Source of the DNA: Helopsaltes ochotensis
Taxonomy: Eukaryota > Chordata > Aves > Passeriformes > Locustellidae
NCBI GenBank assembly: GCA_013400155.1
Contig: VXBM01000095.1
Coordinates: 417,315-481,314, forward strand
Reading direction: 5' to 3'
Length of the DNA: 64,000 nt
In this document: piece after piece, positions 9,001 to 19,112 of the stretch
Numbering within the stretch: the first letter of the stretch is position 1
How the letters are laid out: each line of letters starts with the position of its first letter
Translations under genes and position numbers: made by a program
The notes under the pieces: generated by a model
Seen by the model: the letters and a program-made list of their open reading frames with translations, nothing else
What the model was told of the DNA's origin: nothing
Database searches by the model: none

Positions 9001-11716
9001 GAAGTGGGACAGGTTGTGGAGACCTCTGCTCTGATCTGACACAGCTTTGGCTGGTCATTTCCACTACATGCCAGGGGTTTCCAGGTCTAGTCCTAGGACA
9101 GAGCTGGGCTAGAGCTGAGAAGAGTTTTGCTAGGCTCTGTTCAGGGGCAAGACTCTCTGGGCACACTGGGACCAGGAGCAGTGCTGGGCTTGTGCACTCC
9201 CCCAGCAAAAGTTTCCTCTGCCTCAGAGGCTGCAGGGGGCGAGGGCAGCTCCACAGCTCAGTGCTGGTGTGGCGCTGCCTGCGGTGCCTCCTGTGCCGCT
9301 CAAATTCCCTTTCCCCTCTGACCCCCAGCTATCAGTACCTGAAGCTGACAGGGAACTTTGAGCGTTCTGCTGGGCTGCAGGCGGGGATAGACCTCGTTAC
9401 GGTGAGTCTGGGGGGCCGTGGGTGGGCAGGGAAGTTTGTAGTGTGTGTCTGGTGTTGCCACTGCCATTGGTTTTTAGGGAAGGGAACAGTCTAGCAGACC
9501 AGTTCAAATGTAGATGTGTTTCCTGTCCTTCCAGAGTAGGGGGCTCTTTATTCTGTGCTCTGTTTGATTCTTGGTCCACCTGCTGGGACTGTCAGACAGG
9601 AGGGAAATCAGCAGTAGCAGCTTTGTGATCCTGGCTCTGCCAGGTCACAGTCGTGTGATATTTCACACTCATCATTGAACAGCTATTCAGTGGATGTTTT
9701 GCCAACCCTGGGGATCTTGGTTTCTGATGCAGTAATGAGATTTTGACTCCCATATCGCTGTCTTTCTGCCCCTCAAGAAATATTTACTGAAAGTCAGCTT
9801 ATTTTTTTCCCAACTGGTACGGTTCGTTCCAGGACCCGCACAGCATTGTCTTCCTGTGTGATCTGCACATCCACTTCCCCGCTGGAGTCATTGATTCCAT
9901 CAGGAAGCACTGCGTGGAGGGCAAGATGGCCTTTGCACCCATGGTCATGAGGCTGCACTGCGGGATGTCCCCACAGTGGCCTGATGGTAAGAGGGCTCAG
10001 ACTTTGGGAAATGGGGAAAGGGGAAAGTGCCTGCCTCCTCTACGTTTGTTCCTCTGGCACTGGCAAGGTCTGGAGCTTGAGGTGCTTCCAGGTCCACAGG
10101 GTGAGTGTTTGTTAGACATAGGATGGGGTTTGGCAGCATCAGGTACTTGGAATTTGAGATCAAAAAGCTAGCAGAACCCTTTATATGATGTTTCTCCTGG
10201 TTGTCTCCAAGGGTTCTTTATGGATTTCAGGACCTTGGAAAAACCATCCTTTATTTCTGTCTGTCCGTTTCTCTTTTCTTAGGGGGCACAGCCTGTCCTG
10301 AGGAGAGTTGGTAGACCAGGGGTGAGGGAAACTAAGCCAAGTTGGAGGAAGAAAAGCAGTACAGCATAGGATTTTCTTTAGACAGAAGTGTCCATCCTAA
10401 GCCATCCAGGCACAGGGACAGCCCTGGGAAGCTGGGACAGTCCAGGAATTATTTTTGCCAGACAGGAGATGTAGGAGGCTCTGCTAACAGGTTGACAGGA
10501 CAGACCATGCTGTCTGTCCACAAGCCTTTCTCATTCCCAGAGCTTGGCATGCTTGGCTCTGCCTTGGTGCTGAGTTTACTCCCTGGTGTCGGCACTGTGC
10601 TCAAAGTAGCTTGAGGCTCACTCCAGCTCTGCTGGAGCCATCAATGGTTCAAAACCCCAACAAAGCTGTGCCTCTTTTGTGCTCTCCTCAGGCTACTGGG
10701 AGGTGAATGGATTTGGTCTACTGGGCATTTACAAGTCTGACCTGGACAAAATTGGAGGCATGAACACAAAAGAGTTTCGGGACCGCTGGGGAGGAGAGGA
10801 TTGGGAACTTCTGGACAGGTAGGCACCCACTGTCATTGTTCAAGTGCTGAGGAGAGAAAGCCCATCAGATCCTGGAGAACCAATGACCCCAGGAGTGGGG
10901 GTCTAAGGGGATTCAGATGACTCCTGCCACCATAACCTTGGCCAGTGAGGGAGAGTCTTTCAGCATATCCTGACCTCAAACCTAGTAGGTGAGGAGATAA
11001 AAAACACTCTACTGCAGCCACTAGTAAGAGAAGAGCTGTTTTCTGCTGCCTTCCAGCCACACTGCTGCTTGGTCTCATACAGATCAGGCACTGGTGGTTG
11101 TGAAAACTTTGTCCTCTTCAAGCACTGCAGAGCGCAGTCTGGGTCCCTCACATTTCCCATATAACAGGTAGCAATTGAATTGCCTTGAACACCAACTGGT
11201 GGAGAGGCATTTAAAGATTATGAGCTACAGTTAAAATCTCTGAGGATTTTGTGATGAGGGATCTCTGCTGCACAAATTCTGGGCCTCTGGGTTTGGAGTT
11301 GTAGGGTTTGGGCCCTCCTGTCTTTTCTGTCAGCTGACTGCAATCCAGTGCTGCCAGCTGTCTTTCCTCCCATCTTGGCATATGCAGGCACTCCTGACTA
11401 GTCCTGCTCTCAAGGGTGCACAAACACTCAGAAAGGGTCGTGAGATTGCTGCTTACGGATAGGGGATACCCCTGAGCTGTTCTGGACTATCCAATGTGCT
11501 TGCACTCTCTTGTCAACAGCACAACTTCAAAAAGAGTTTTCCTGGGGCTGGGTCCCTCAGTATCTTTGTGATGAAGCTTTCCCTAAGTCCACCCCTCTTT
11601 CTGCCAGGATCTTACAGGCTGGGCTGGAAGTGGAGCGTCTCGCCCTGAGGAACTTCTTCCACTGGTTTCACTCCAAGCGGGGCATGTGGAACCGGCGCCA
11701 GCTGAAGACAGCGTAG
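1..11716 (+). CDS. B4GALNT3: B4GALNT3 (3' part): beta-1,4-N-acetylgalactosaminyltransferase 3, spliced, 5' partial
   Basis: Joined coding exons: 1-60, 414-481, 1004-1082, 1462-1528, 3233-3376, 3753-3862, 4344-4444, 5074-5150, 5703-6666, 7822-8129, 8516-8669, 9329-9401, 9833-9986, 10692-10818, 11608-11716 (TAG). Every intron is GT-AG and every junction keeps phase, giving 864 codons plus stop. The human protein is roughly 1,000 residues, so about 130 N-terminal residues (tail, membrane anchor, start of PA14) lie upstream of the window. Residues are numbered here from the window edge: PA14-like region to about 105, stem to 235, disordered acidic linker to about 500, catalytic domain of the chondroitin GalNAc-transferase/beta4GalT type from about 557 to 864, with CDLH at 744-747 and WGGED at 819-823. 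Family knowledge: a type II Golgi enzyme that adds beta-1,4-GalNAc to terminal GlcNAc, making LacdiNAc. B4GALNT4 is the alternative; the NINJ2 neighbour favours B4GALNT3. Introns hold no other gene I can support. Confidence 0.94.
414..481 (+). CDS. B4GALNT3: B4GALNT3 exon (PA14-like region)
   Basis: Acceptor CTCTTCACAG and donor GAG|GTGAGT flank 68 bases. It starts in phase 0, encodes TGKEWTAPGEFGKFHSQKSN and following residues, and ends two bases into a codon. The Arg completed by the next exon confirms the join. Confidence 0.9.
1004..1082 (+). CDS. B4GALNT3: B4GALNT3 exon (PA14-like region, YYFEVLHKQ strand)
   Basis: 79 bases between TTCTTCGCAG and GCA|GTGAGT. It encodes LSAAGRYYFEVLHKQDDTG followed by TDHVEVA. 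The R-YYFE-LHKQ...D-VEVAW pattern is the classic core of a PA14 domain and is completed by the Trp that opens the next exon. Confidence 0.93.
1462..1528 (+). CDS. B4GALNT3: B4GALNT3 exon (end of PA14-like region)
   Basis: 67 bases encoding WRLNDPEAKFKVIDSQYLSL and two further residues, ending one base into a codon at GCTA|GTAAGT. It joins the exon at 3233 to form Asn in an N-E-T glycosylation sequon. The intron that follows is about 1.7 kb and shows no other supported exon. Confidence 0.91.
3233..3376 (+). CDS. B4GALNT3: B4GALNT3 exon (luminal stem)
   Basis: 144 bases between GTTTCCAG and GAAG|GTAAGA. It opens with the split-codon sequon N-E-T, continues LLKMDEVGHIPQTL and ends at DPRDTLYE. 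The sequence after the conserved start is rich in Gly, Ala, Pro and Ser, as expected for an exposed stem. Confidence 0.9.
3753..3862 (+). CDS. B4GALNT3: B4GALNT3 exon (stem, CPYRPSYLVDGF)
   Basis: 110 bases between TCCTCCCGCAG and TTC|GTGAGT. It encodes a basic stretch, then ALPECPYRPSYLVDGFPLQR and YQGLQF, ending in phase 0. The Cys-Pro-Tyr and LVDGF..QRYQGL segments are strongly family-like. Confidence 0.93.
4344..4444 (+). CDS. B4GALNT3: B4GALNT3 exon (HLSFVYPNDYSRLSHME)
   Basis: 101 bases between CTTTCTTCACAG and AAAG|GTAGCA. It encodes VHLSFVYPNDYSRLSHMEKD then NKCFYQENPYYLE and ends two bases into a codon. The donor is weak after the GT (GTAGCA rather than GTRAGT), yet phase and protein continue exactly into the exon at 5074. 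Confidence 0.93.
5074..5150 (+). CDS. B4GALNT3: B4GALNT3 exon (FGFYKYMKMDRPEKSP)
   Basis: 77 bases between TCTCTCTGCAG and CCAG|GTAATG. It completes Arg from the previous exon, encodes FGFYKYMKMDRPEKSPDSGE and a short polar tail, and ends one base into a codon. Confidence 0.92.
5703..6666 (+). CDS. B4GALNT3: B4GALNT3 long exon: disordered acidic linker and start of conserved core
   Basis: 964 bases between TTCATCCTGCAG and AAAGG|GTAAGG, about 321 residues (236-557). The first 240 or so are low-complexity (Gly, Arg, Ser, Pro, Gln rich), with one N-H-S sequon. An almost pure Glu/Asp run at about residues 476-495 (DNA 6422-6480) precedes the conserved segment DYVPVFDQAVNWEQTFSMNN and the C-N-T-S sequon. 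The open frame extends upstream to 5621, but phase with the preceding exon fixes the start at 5703. Confidence 0.93.
7822..8129 (+). CDS. B4GALNT3: B4GALNT3 exon (start of catalytic domain), extremely GC-rich
   Basis: 308 bases between TGTCCCCGCAG and CCAG|GTGAGG. It encodes FQLQRIVNVEKRQDRVRGSR then YLLELELLELL, later FVFARGW and CWPQGFAWNHRAVVHFVVP. Almost every codon ends in G or C and Arg is very frequent. The ends match the family well; the middle (residues about 600-635) is compositionally driven. Confidence 0.92.
8516..8669 (+). CDS. B4GALNT3: B4GALNT3 exon (catalytic domain, VKNQARWVLQFI)
   Basis: 154 bases between CAATACAACCAG and CACAG|GTGGGA. It encodes VKNQARWVLQFISDMEELFR, then FSIIITDYSSDDMDVEKAL and a short tail. 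The nucleotide-sugar-binding fold of this family commonly has such a beta strand ending in Thr-Asp-Tyr-Ser-Ser-Asp-Asp. Confidence 0.94.
8828..8859. repeat. AT dinucleotide inverted repeat in B4GALNT3 intron
   Basis: Two perfect 13-base arms (TGCATATATATAT and its reverse complement) flank a 6-base centre ACACAT, so the 32-base segment could form a hairpin or cruciform. It lies in the intron after the exon ending at 8669. Confidence 0.85.
9329..9401 (+). CDS. B4GALNT3: B4GALNT3 exon (catalytic domain, YLKLTGNFERSAGLQAG)
   Basis: 73 bases between TGACCCCCAG and ACG|GTGAGT. It encodes SYQYLKLTGNFERSAGLQAG and IDLVT, ending in phase 0. The N-F-x-R-S/x-GLQ-G motif is a family signature just before the metal site. 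Confidence 0.94.
9833..9986 (+). CDS. B4GALNT3: B4GALNT3 exon with metal-site motif CDLH
   Basis: 154 bases between TTCGTTCCAG and GATG|GTAAGA. It encodes DPHSIVFLCDLHIHFPAGVI, then FAPMVMRLHCG and the start of the next motif. CDLH at residues 744-747 occupies the place of the DxD metal-binding motif in GT-A fold transferases. Confidence 0.95.
10692..10818 (+). CDS. B4GALNT3: B4GALNT3 exon with WGGED motif
   Basis: 127 bases between GCTCTCCTCAG and GACAG|GTAGGC. It encodes GYWEVNGFGLLGIYKSDLDK, then FRDRWGGEDWELLD. WGGED at residues 819-823 is the acceptor-site and catalytic-acid motif shared with beta-1,4-galactosyltransferases. Confidence 0.95.
11608..11716 (+). CDS. B4GALNT3: B4GALNT3 last coding exon and stop
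   Basis: Acceptor TTTCTGCCAG, then ILQAGLEVERLALRNFFHWF and HSKRGMWNRRQLKTA followed by TAG at 11,714-11,716. The FHWFHSKRGMWNRRQ end is the usual C-terminus of this family, so the protein ends intact. Confidence 0.95.
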
Positions 11717-14700
11717 CCTTCAACCCCAGAGCTGCTGGGCAGCACTGTCCATCTCAGCAGATGTGCACTTTACCAGGGTACACAGCCCCGTGCCCCAGCC
11801 CTTCCTCTGCCTCCAGGGCCCTCTGATGGCATGGCACATGGCACGTGGCACATGGCACGTGGCACATGGCACATGGCACAGCCCAGGACGGGCCAGCGGG
11901 GCGGGAGCGTCTCCTGCCAGCCGCTGCCTCCCGCCTGGGATCCGTTTGTGGCTGGGGAGGCGTGTGGGAGGTGTGACCAGGGAAGGACTTGTATTTCCTG
12001 CCATGCAGTCTGGGGGAAGGTACACTGGGAGAGGTGCTGTGTTTCCTGTTGAGTCTTGCACCAAACAAACACAAATCCCAGCTAAGCCCAGAACGGTTTA
12101 TCCAGAGCAACACAGCTTCTCTTTCAAAACTTGAATGAATGAAAAAAAAAAAAAGAAACCCACAATGTCCCCATTTCCTCTCCTTTGCCATCTCTCCAGT
12201 ACCCGTGATTTTGGACAGGGGACCAAAGTTCTCTGATCAGTGTTGCGCCCACGTGCCCATGTGCTGACTTCAGGAAATCTGGATGCAGAGGAGCTGATAG
12301 GCACTTTAGGCTGCTGGTGCTTAGACGTTTCTCTGTGCTTTTTACTTTGGTCAGTATGAAAAACTGTGCTCATCTTCAGCAAATTATGGGCCGTGGATGG
12401 AGTTGCAAATACCTTTCCCTTACAAGAGCCACGTTTGCCTGTAGCTGGGTGAGCTGGCAAGGGTGATGTTACAGTTCCACCTAAATCACTGACCCACTGC
12501 CTGAGGGTAGTGGAGGGGCTATACAGAGAAGCTAACAGGGCATCTCAGGAGGAACCTTGCAGCCTTATCTGACAGACGTTGTGTTTGTCCTAACAATATC
12601 AGGGAAACCCCAGCAGGGAAAAAGTGGCAATATTTTATTAGTTGAAATATTGCAATTTGTCAGAAGAGGAGACAGAGTCTTCTGCCCTCAAGATCCTGTA
12701 CATTTATGCAGCATCTAAAAGTTAATTTAATAAGTTATGGCCTCAGAGTTGTGTCTTGTCCTAGTTTGACTCTTACGTAGAGAGCAGGCTTCTTGGTTGG
12801 AGAGCCAGCACGGCTGTTGTGCCTCATCCCTGGAGCAGCCCTGGGAGCTCCGGCCTGGTGCGGAGGAGGCGGCCTCAGGTCCTGGCACATGCACTGGGTG
12901 TAACCAGCAGTGAGGACAGAAGAGTGAACGAGAGTGAGCAGAAGGATGGGCAAGCCCATGCTGTCACTGATGCAAGAACGGTGGAGAGAGCCCACAGCTG
13001 CCCTCGTGCTACGGGGAGGTCTCATCCCATAGAACTCCTGTTAGTGTAAGGCAAGGGGTTTTTTTACCCTGGAACCATTTTAGAGACTATATGAACCCAG
13101 AAATCCCAGCTCTCTCAGTGCTTTACACTGGAGTTTCAGTGTCCCCATATCATGCTGAAGAGGTCTCAAGCTTGAGGGGAGAGTGCGACATAGGATGCTG
13201 CTCGTGGTGCCCAGTTCTGTGGGGAGTTCCTGGGAAGGAGTAATGGATGTATGCAGAACACAAGAAAAGCTGACTGCTACTAGATTTTATTGGTCTTTGC
13301 TGATGGAGTAGATGCCCATTGAGAATAGGCATTCATTTATTACCAGGTCTGTGATGCTTGACAAGTCCATCAAATTCCACTATTGCAGTAGAGAACTGAA
13401 CATGCAAGTTCTGGCACGTGGGATAGAAACCGTGTCAGATCATCTCTTTGCATCAGTCTGGGGTTTGCGAGTGATGGACTGAGAAAAGGTCAGCCAGATA
13501 CCAGAAAGTTCTGCTGTGCAGTGGGCAGCTGTGGTGAGAAGTAGACAGGAGAGAGGGCTGTGTCTCTGAATCCGTGGAACCTTTGCCAGAGTGGAGACAC
13601 TGAATATCCCAGAGGAGGCAGCTTTAGCCAGCTGCCCAAGCCAGAGTAGTCTTCCTGTTGAGGGAAAATACTTTACCCATGCAGACACTAAGAAGTTAAA
13701 TCATGGCAGTTGGGGCGAGAGGGAAGAGGCAGACAACTGTCAACACTTTTTTTGAATTTTTTTTTTTTTTGAAGTATTACAGGAGTTTGGGAGACCAGAG
13801 CCCTGTGATGCAATGTTGCAAAAAGCTCTGTCTCTGCCTGGAATGTACAGTGTCAGGCATGCTCAGGGTGCAAGTCAGAGCCTGTGCTCCCCTCAGACGC
13901 AGGCACAGCTGCACGAGTGTGCAGGTGAGGTGCTCTGCAGGCTCCAGGAGTGTGCCTGCACAGCCTGTCCAGGCTGGCGTGTCACGCAATGCCTGTGGAA
14001 TGGGGAGAGGCTGGCGGCAGGGCCAGGCCAGGCGCTGGCAGGAGCGGCTCTGGGCCCCTCGGTTCTGCAGATGGGGAGCTGCTGCACCCCACGAGTCCAG
14101 CACGGGGAGGAGGAGCTATTGGTGCTTTCACATCTGGCTGTGGATGTGGCTGCAGCACCTGCAGTCAGCAGCTGGCATCCGCCTGCAGACACGGGCAAGA
14201 ATTAGGTGCATCCAGCAGGGAACTCACTTGGCATAATGACAGGAGTCTTCCCCACCACAGAGGACAGCCAGCCTTTAAAGAGTGGACTGGGCAGTAGGGT
14301 GCACCCCTCAGTGCAGCACTGCCAGCAGAGTTTGAGGATTTTGCCCCCATTTTTCAGCTGTGACTGTACCCCTTCCTTCCCACCTTGTAACCCCGGCCCA
14401 GTCTAAGCAGAACTACCTCGTGAGGACGCCTTGGTGGAGATGTAAGGAGTTACTGGTTTTCAGTCCAGCTTCCTAATGGCCACTGTCCCCACTGTCACAG
14501 CTGCCACCTCAAATGTTCTTCCCTTTCAGTGGGAATCCTCAGCTGGTGTCCAAGCATTGCAGTAGTAAACGTGATTAATACTAATTGGCACTGGCTGGCA
14601 GCCTCCATGAAGGAGCTTGGAGAGCCCATGGGGACAAAAGCTCTCTTCAGCCCACGTGCTCAGAGACCTCACTGCAGGATGTGGGGAGAGAAGGGCTCCA

Positions 14701-15540
14701 TGCTCCCCAGTTTACTGGCCAGCAGCAAACCTTGCAGGAGCAGTGCTGGGCTTTGCTCTGGGGCTGCTGCCCCTCTTCCAAAGCAGGCTGCAGCTTTTCT
14801 CCCCAGAGTCACAAAGAGGGGGAGAGCAGGAAGCACAGCAGGAGCAGATCCCTCAGCCATGCAGTGAGAGAACGTGGCCAGGAAGCTGACTCCCCTCAAC
14901 AGCTGGTCACATTTCTGTCACCAGGATCTTTTTAGGAAGCTGTGCTGGAGTTTCTGGCCTTCATGTGCATCCTGGCTGTGTCCTGCCTGGACAGCTGGAG
15001 GAAGTCAGTTGCATAGGATTTTCCTTGCATCAGGCCAGCAGCAAGCTGCTCAGGAAGCTCTGTGGCTGGGGAGATGATGGACAGTGCTGCAGAAGAGACC
15101 TTCTCCAGGCTGGGATGTGACCAGGCTGGGCAGTCCAGGCCACCAAGTGTGAGGTGCAGGGCAAGGGGGCTCTGCCTGCACGTGTGAGTGTGTCTACAGG
15201 ACTGAACTGTGGTGCTCAGGCTGGCTTTGCAGGTCAGCAAGGGAATGAAGAAGGGCTGGCTTTTAATCTGCGCGAAGTGTATTGTGTGAAAATTATTTGT
15301 TTCATCAATGCCTTAATGTTTTCCCAGTATGAACATCTCTTCTTGTGTCCTACAAATGTCTGAAGTTGATTGTTTTTACACACAGATGCCTTGTGTTGAA
15401 AATCTGAGTTGTACCTTTGAGTTACCTGCCTTAAAGTGGCTCCGTGCCTTCAAGACGACTCCTGGGCTGCCCCTCTGTTGGAGCTGGGGGATATACAGAT
15501 TCTCCTTCGTGTTTTATAAATACATTGTCTTCCTACAAGA
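11717..15540 (+). other. B4GALNT3: B4GALNT3 3' UTR and downstream region
   Basis: No coding exon is visible. The 3' UTR starts at 11,717; its end is uncertain. The best candidate I see is a variant poly(A) signal, TATAAATACA at 15,515-15,524, followed by a GT-rich stretch at about 15,547-15,562. No canonical AATAAA on this strand was noticed until 17,335. Long A or T runs occur at about 12,140-12,155 and 13,746-13,772. Confidence 0.45.
11832..11880 (+). repeat. Heptamer tandem repeat TGGCACR x 7
   Basis: Seven exact-length copies of TGGCACA or TGGCACG follow each other, 116 bases after the B4GALNT3 stop codon, so they lie in its 3' UTR. Copies 2 and 4 end in G and the others in A, giving a partial 14-base period. 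Confidence 0.95.
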
Positions 15541-18500
15541 GCTCTCCTCTGTCTGTGTGTTAACTTGCACCCACTGTGCAGCAGGGATTGGAATCCAGGT
15601 TGCTCCTGTGCCCTGATCAGCTGAAGGCAGCAGAGAAGATCCCTCTGCCCAAGGCAGCAAGAGCTCTGCAGCCAGGGGTGGTGGGAGATGCGGGGGGCAA
15701 GGTCAGCCAGCAGTCAGCCCTGCTGCAGTCCCCGCTGCATCTCTGGGAAATGGCATGGCAGCAAAACAGTTTTCCTCCGGTTTATCATGTGAAACAAGCT
15801 GGAAACGGTGGACAAACACACATTTCAGCAAAGCATGAGTGTGGTGTGATGAGAGGATGTGGAAAACACAGTGGTGCTCCTGGCAAGCCGAGACAGTTCC
15901 TGGAGAAGACCACAGGTGGGAGCCTAGACCTGAGCTCAGTGCCTGGCACAGCCTGCACAAATGGGAGGTCAGCTCTCTCACAGCAGCTGCTTATTTGGAT
16001 TCAGTTTTGGCCCATTCACACTTCAACTGTGCCCCCTTTGAGCATCAAAGGCTTGGCTGCAATGGGAGTCACACACTAAGGGGAAAAGGCAGCCAAGGTT
16101 GCTAATGAGTGTGATTTCATTGTAACAAGAAATTATTAATATCAAAGGAGATGGAGGGAAGCATTCCAGTGCGCTGCCAGTCTTTTGCTTGCCTGGGATA
16201 AGTGGCAGGAAGCCCCTCTGCTCACACAGGTCTCACATGCTGCCATACCTGATCCAGTAGCTCACTGAAACAATGATGGAGTTAAGATGTGGTAATGAAA
16301 TTCCCCTGACTGCTTCATTCCCAGCTGAATCTTTTCTATTTTTCCCTCTCTTGACAATTCAGTCATCAATGCTAATTGCTTTGCCTCCTCCTCCATGAAG
16401 CTGTGACTCCTAGGGTTTGGGGTCTGCACACAGATGTCATTTTTTACCTTTCCATGAACCCAGCCAGCCAGCAGTGGCTGACAGCCCTTGGCTTGTGGTT
16501 TTGCTGTGCCTACAGCTCATTCTGCTGCCTCTAGAGTGAAGCACTTTTCCAGAGGAGGCAGGATAAGAGGCTTCCCAGAAACATCCACCCCTGTGCTGCC
16601 AGTCAGAGCAAAGACTGAGGACCAGCTTAGGCAGCAAACTCAGAGTCACCCCCGACCAAAGTGGAGGACAAGTCTCTGCCTGCTTCACCAAACAGATCAC
16701 AGACTGTGCCACTCCAGGTGCTGGTAAATACATAACTGGCGTTTGCCACCCTACCCTTTTTATGCAACTTTGCTCCAGCTCAGAGAAGTCACAGCCAGTT
16801 TCGGGTGCTGAGCTGCTGCTGGCCCTGGCCTCACCCACCACCTGTGTGGGCAAGATCATCCACAGCCTCTCAGGAAAAGCACCACGTGAGACCGGCACAA
16901 ATTTGGTTTTGTAAAGTCAGATACAGAATAGAAATGAAATCTGTCTGTATCTAAGTGTCAGACGCTCCCAATAGCTCCAGAGGACTGGTGTGAGGATGTT
17001 TTCATGGCATTTCTCTCTCAGGGGTGGCAAGGATATACAAAATGAGACATCCATATTAAACTCTGATTCTGCAGTACAATGGAAAAATCATTTAATAATC
17101 AAAAGAGCATGTAATTATTCAAATAGGCTTACATAAGGCTATTAAAATACCATTTTTTTAGCATGACTATACAGTTAAAAAATTTAGGACCAAAAATTTT
17201 TACTCTTTATTAGAAATCTTGAAGATCATTAATTCAAAGGAAAATTTTTTAAAGAAACAAATTGTTCTAATACAAGAGAATTACCAGAGCTATCATTATA
17301 AACTAAATACATTTTAAAACATGTTAGTGATAAGAATAAATCATAATGGCAATTTTTTAATAAAGTAATAAGTTGTTCAGCTGTAATTTTTCATTGTGGC
17401 AATAAGCCTAGGCTGTGTCCTTAGGTATAATGTTTCTTCATTTTCTACTAAATATTGTCAGGCTATTCTGACATCATTTCTGATAGGTCCCTGATGATGA
17501 CATCAGACCACAATAACTATATTCTGTCTTTGTTAATATTCCTGCTGGAAATATCTGATTGTTTTCTTAACTATGTCACATTTCATTTTAAACAAACAGG
17601 AAAATATTTGAACTGGTTCTAGCTATCTTCATGTACACATAGCATTCTATCCTAGGAAAAGTTATTTTTTTAGTTTGAGAAATCCATTCCAACTTTTGGG
17701 AGGTAAACTATTAGATAGAATTGCTTTAAAGGCATCAACTTGTGTTTGAGACCAAAAAAAAGCTGGATTTATTTAGGCTACAGAGTAAATCATTCAGTCC
17801 TCCCTACCAAATGAGACAATATTGTACATGTGAAGCAGGCAGCTAAAATAAGAAAAGAGATTTACAGAACTGCACTTTTAGAATGCATACCTGCTGCTAT
17901 TCCTGCAGTTTTCTCTGGCAAAGTTTGCTCTGGCTTGGAAAGGCAATGTTCCCACCCCCCAGAACTGCAGAGGCTTTACAGAAGGGGCCGGTGTGCTGTG
18001 ACACACACGGAGATTTGAGGTTTAACCCAGGTTTCTGGATCCGTCCATGGGCTCCTGCTGGTCAGTGGAGGAGAGCTGCTCTGCTCAGATCCTGCAGGGA
18101 GGACAAGAAACGCTGCTAAGGTCACCTCAGAGCCCTCGGTGTGCATGGCCAGGGACGCCACAGCTGCCCCTGCACCCTGCCTGGGGCCTCTTCTTGCCCC
18201 TCTCTGGATCCCAAACCAGCAATGTTTTACAGAGGCTTTTGGCCTTTGCATCCACCCTCACCACAGCATGTGATGGTTGGCTCTCGTTGGCTGTCGCCCT
18301 GGTACATTGCGTTTAAGCTGTGTTTATGTTTTGCAGGTCACATAAGCAAGAAATGTGAATTTTGCTTCTTGAGCTCAAGTGCTTTTGATTTAAGAACATG
18401 TCATTCCCTCGCTGGCGTGACATGGGAACTGAACCTTTTGGATGAACTCTTATTTACAGGGCTCCCTTGAAAATGAGCATTAGGTGCTTAAAACAGTCCC

Positions 18501-18948
18501 TGCCAAACTACAGTGCCTGTGGTAAAGAGCTCTTCACCCTCTGCCTTGCCCAGCACCTTCCTTTTCTTCTGCTCACATAGTGCTGCTGTCTTGGGAATCC
18601 TCCCAGAACACACCTGGTTTTCTCCCCCAGCTTTAGCTCCCATCCACAACTGCTGTTCATATCTAGCATGAGCTCTGCAGCCTTCCAAAAAGCACTTGGT
18701 GCCAATAACTCCCAGCCACTGGGATGTTTGGTGTTCTTGCTTTAGAGACCAACTGAGGAGAACTCCTCCTCGGAGGGAATTTGTTCAATGCCACAGGTTT
18801 TTGTGGGACAGCTCTGGGAAGGCTTTGTTAATTTGTGCAGCTTTGCTCTCTCCACCTTGCAGTGATGTTTCCTGAGAATGAGAGCCCTCCCAGGGGCTGG
18901 CAGAGATGGGACCTCGCCCTTTCTTACCTGAGTCCATTGCCTCATGCA
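15541..18948. other. Convergent intergenic region between B4GALNT3 and NINJ2
   Basis: No coding exon is supported. From about 17,040 to 17,830 the sequence becomes strongly AT-rich, with long A/T runs and two TGACATCA sites (17,469-17,476 and 17,498-17,505). The NINJ2 3' UTR should enter from the right; a minus-strand AATAAA (TTTATT on + at 17,768-17,773) is a candidate poly(A) signal for it, giving a UTR of about 1.2 kb. An AATAAA on + at 17,335-17,340 could be a distal signal for B4GALNT3. Confidence 0.4.
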
Positions 18949-19112
18949 TTAGTAAGGTCCGAAATTCCTGGTAGGGTAGAGGCCGGTCTTCTGCACCCCG
19001 AAGGCTGTGATGAAGATGTTGAGGATGACTGTGATGAAGATGAGAGCTGTGGCAGCGTTGTTGAGGATATTCAGGCGGGGTTGCTTTGCAATATCATTCA
19101 GGTTCAAACGAG
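18949..19112 (-). CDS. NINJ2: NINJ2 coding exon 3 (second membrane segment, stop)
   Basis: 164 bases. On the minus strand the acceptor is TGTGCCGTACAG, then two bases completing Ala89, RLNLNDIAKQPRLNILNNAA, the hydrophobic segment TALIFITVILNIFITAFG, and VQKTGLYPTRNFGPY before TAA. RLNLN and NNAAT...FIT-V-N-FITAFG are ninjurin signatures. Confidence 0.95.

Noticed and set aside
13746..13772. T-rich run as the tail of a processed pseudogene
   Set aside because: No gene-like sequence lies beside it in the matching orientation, and A/T runs are common here.
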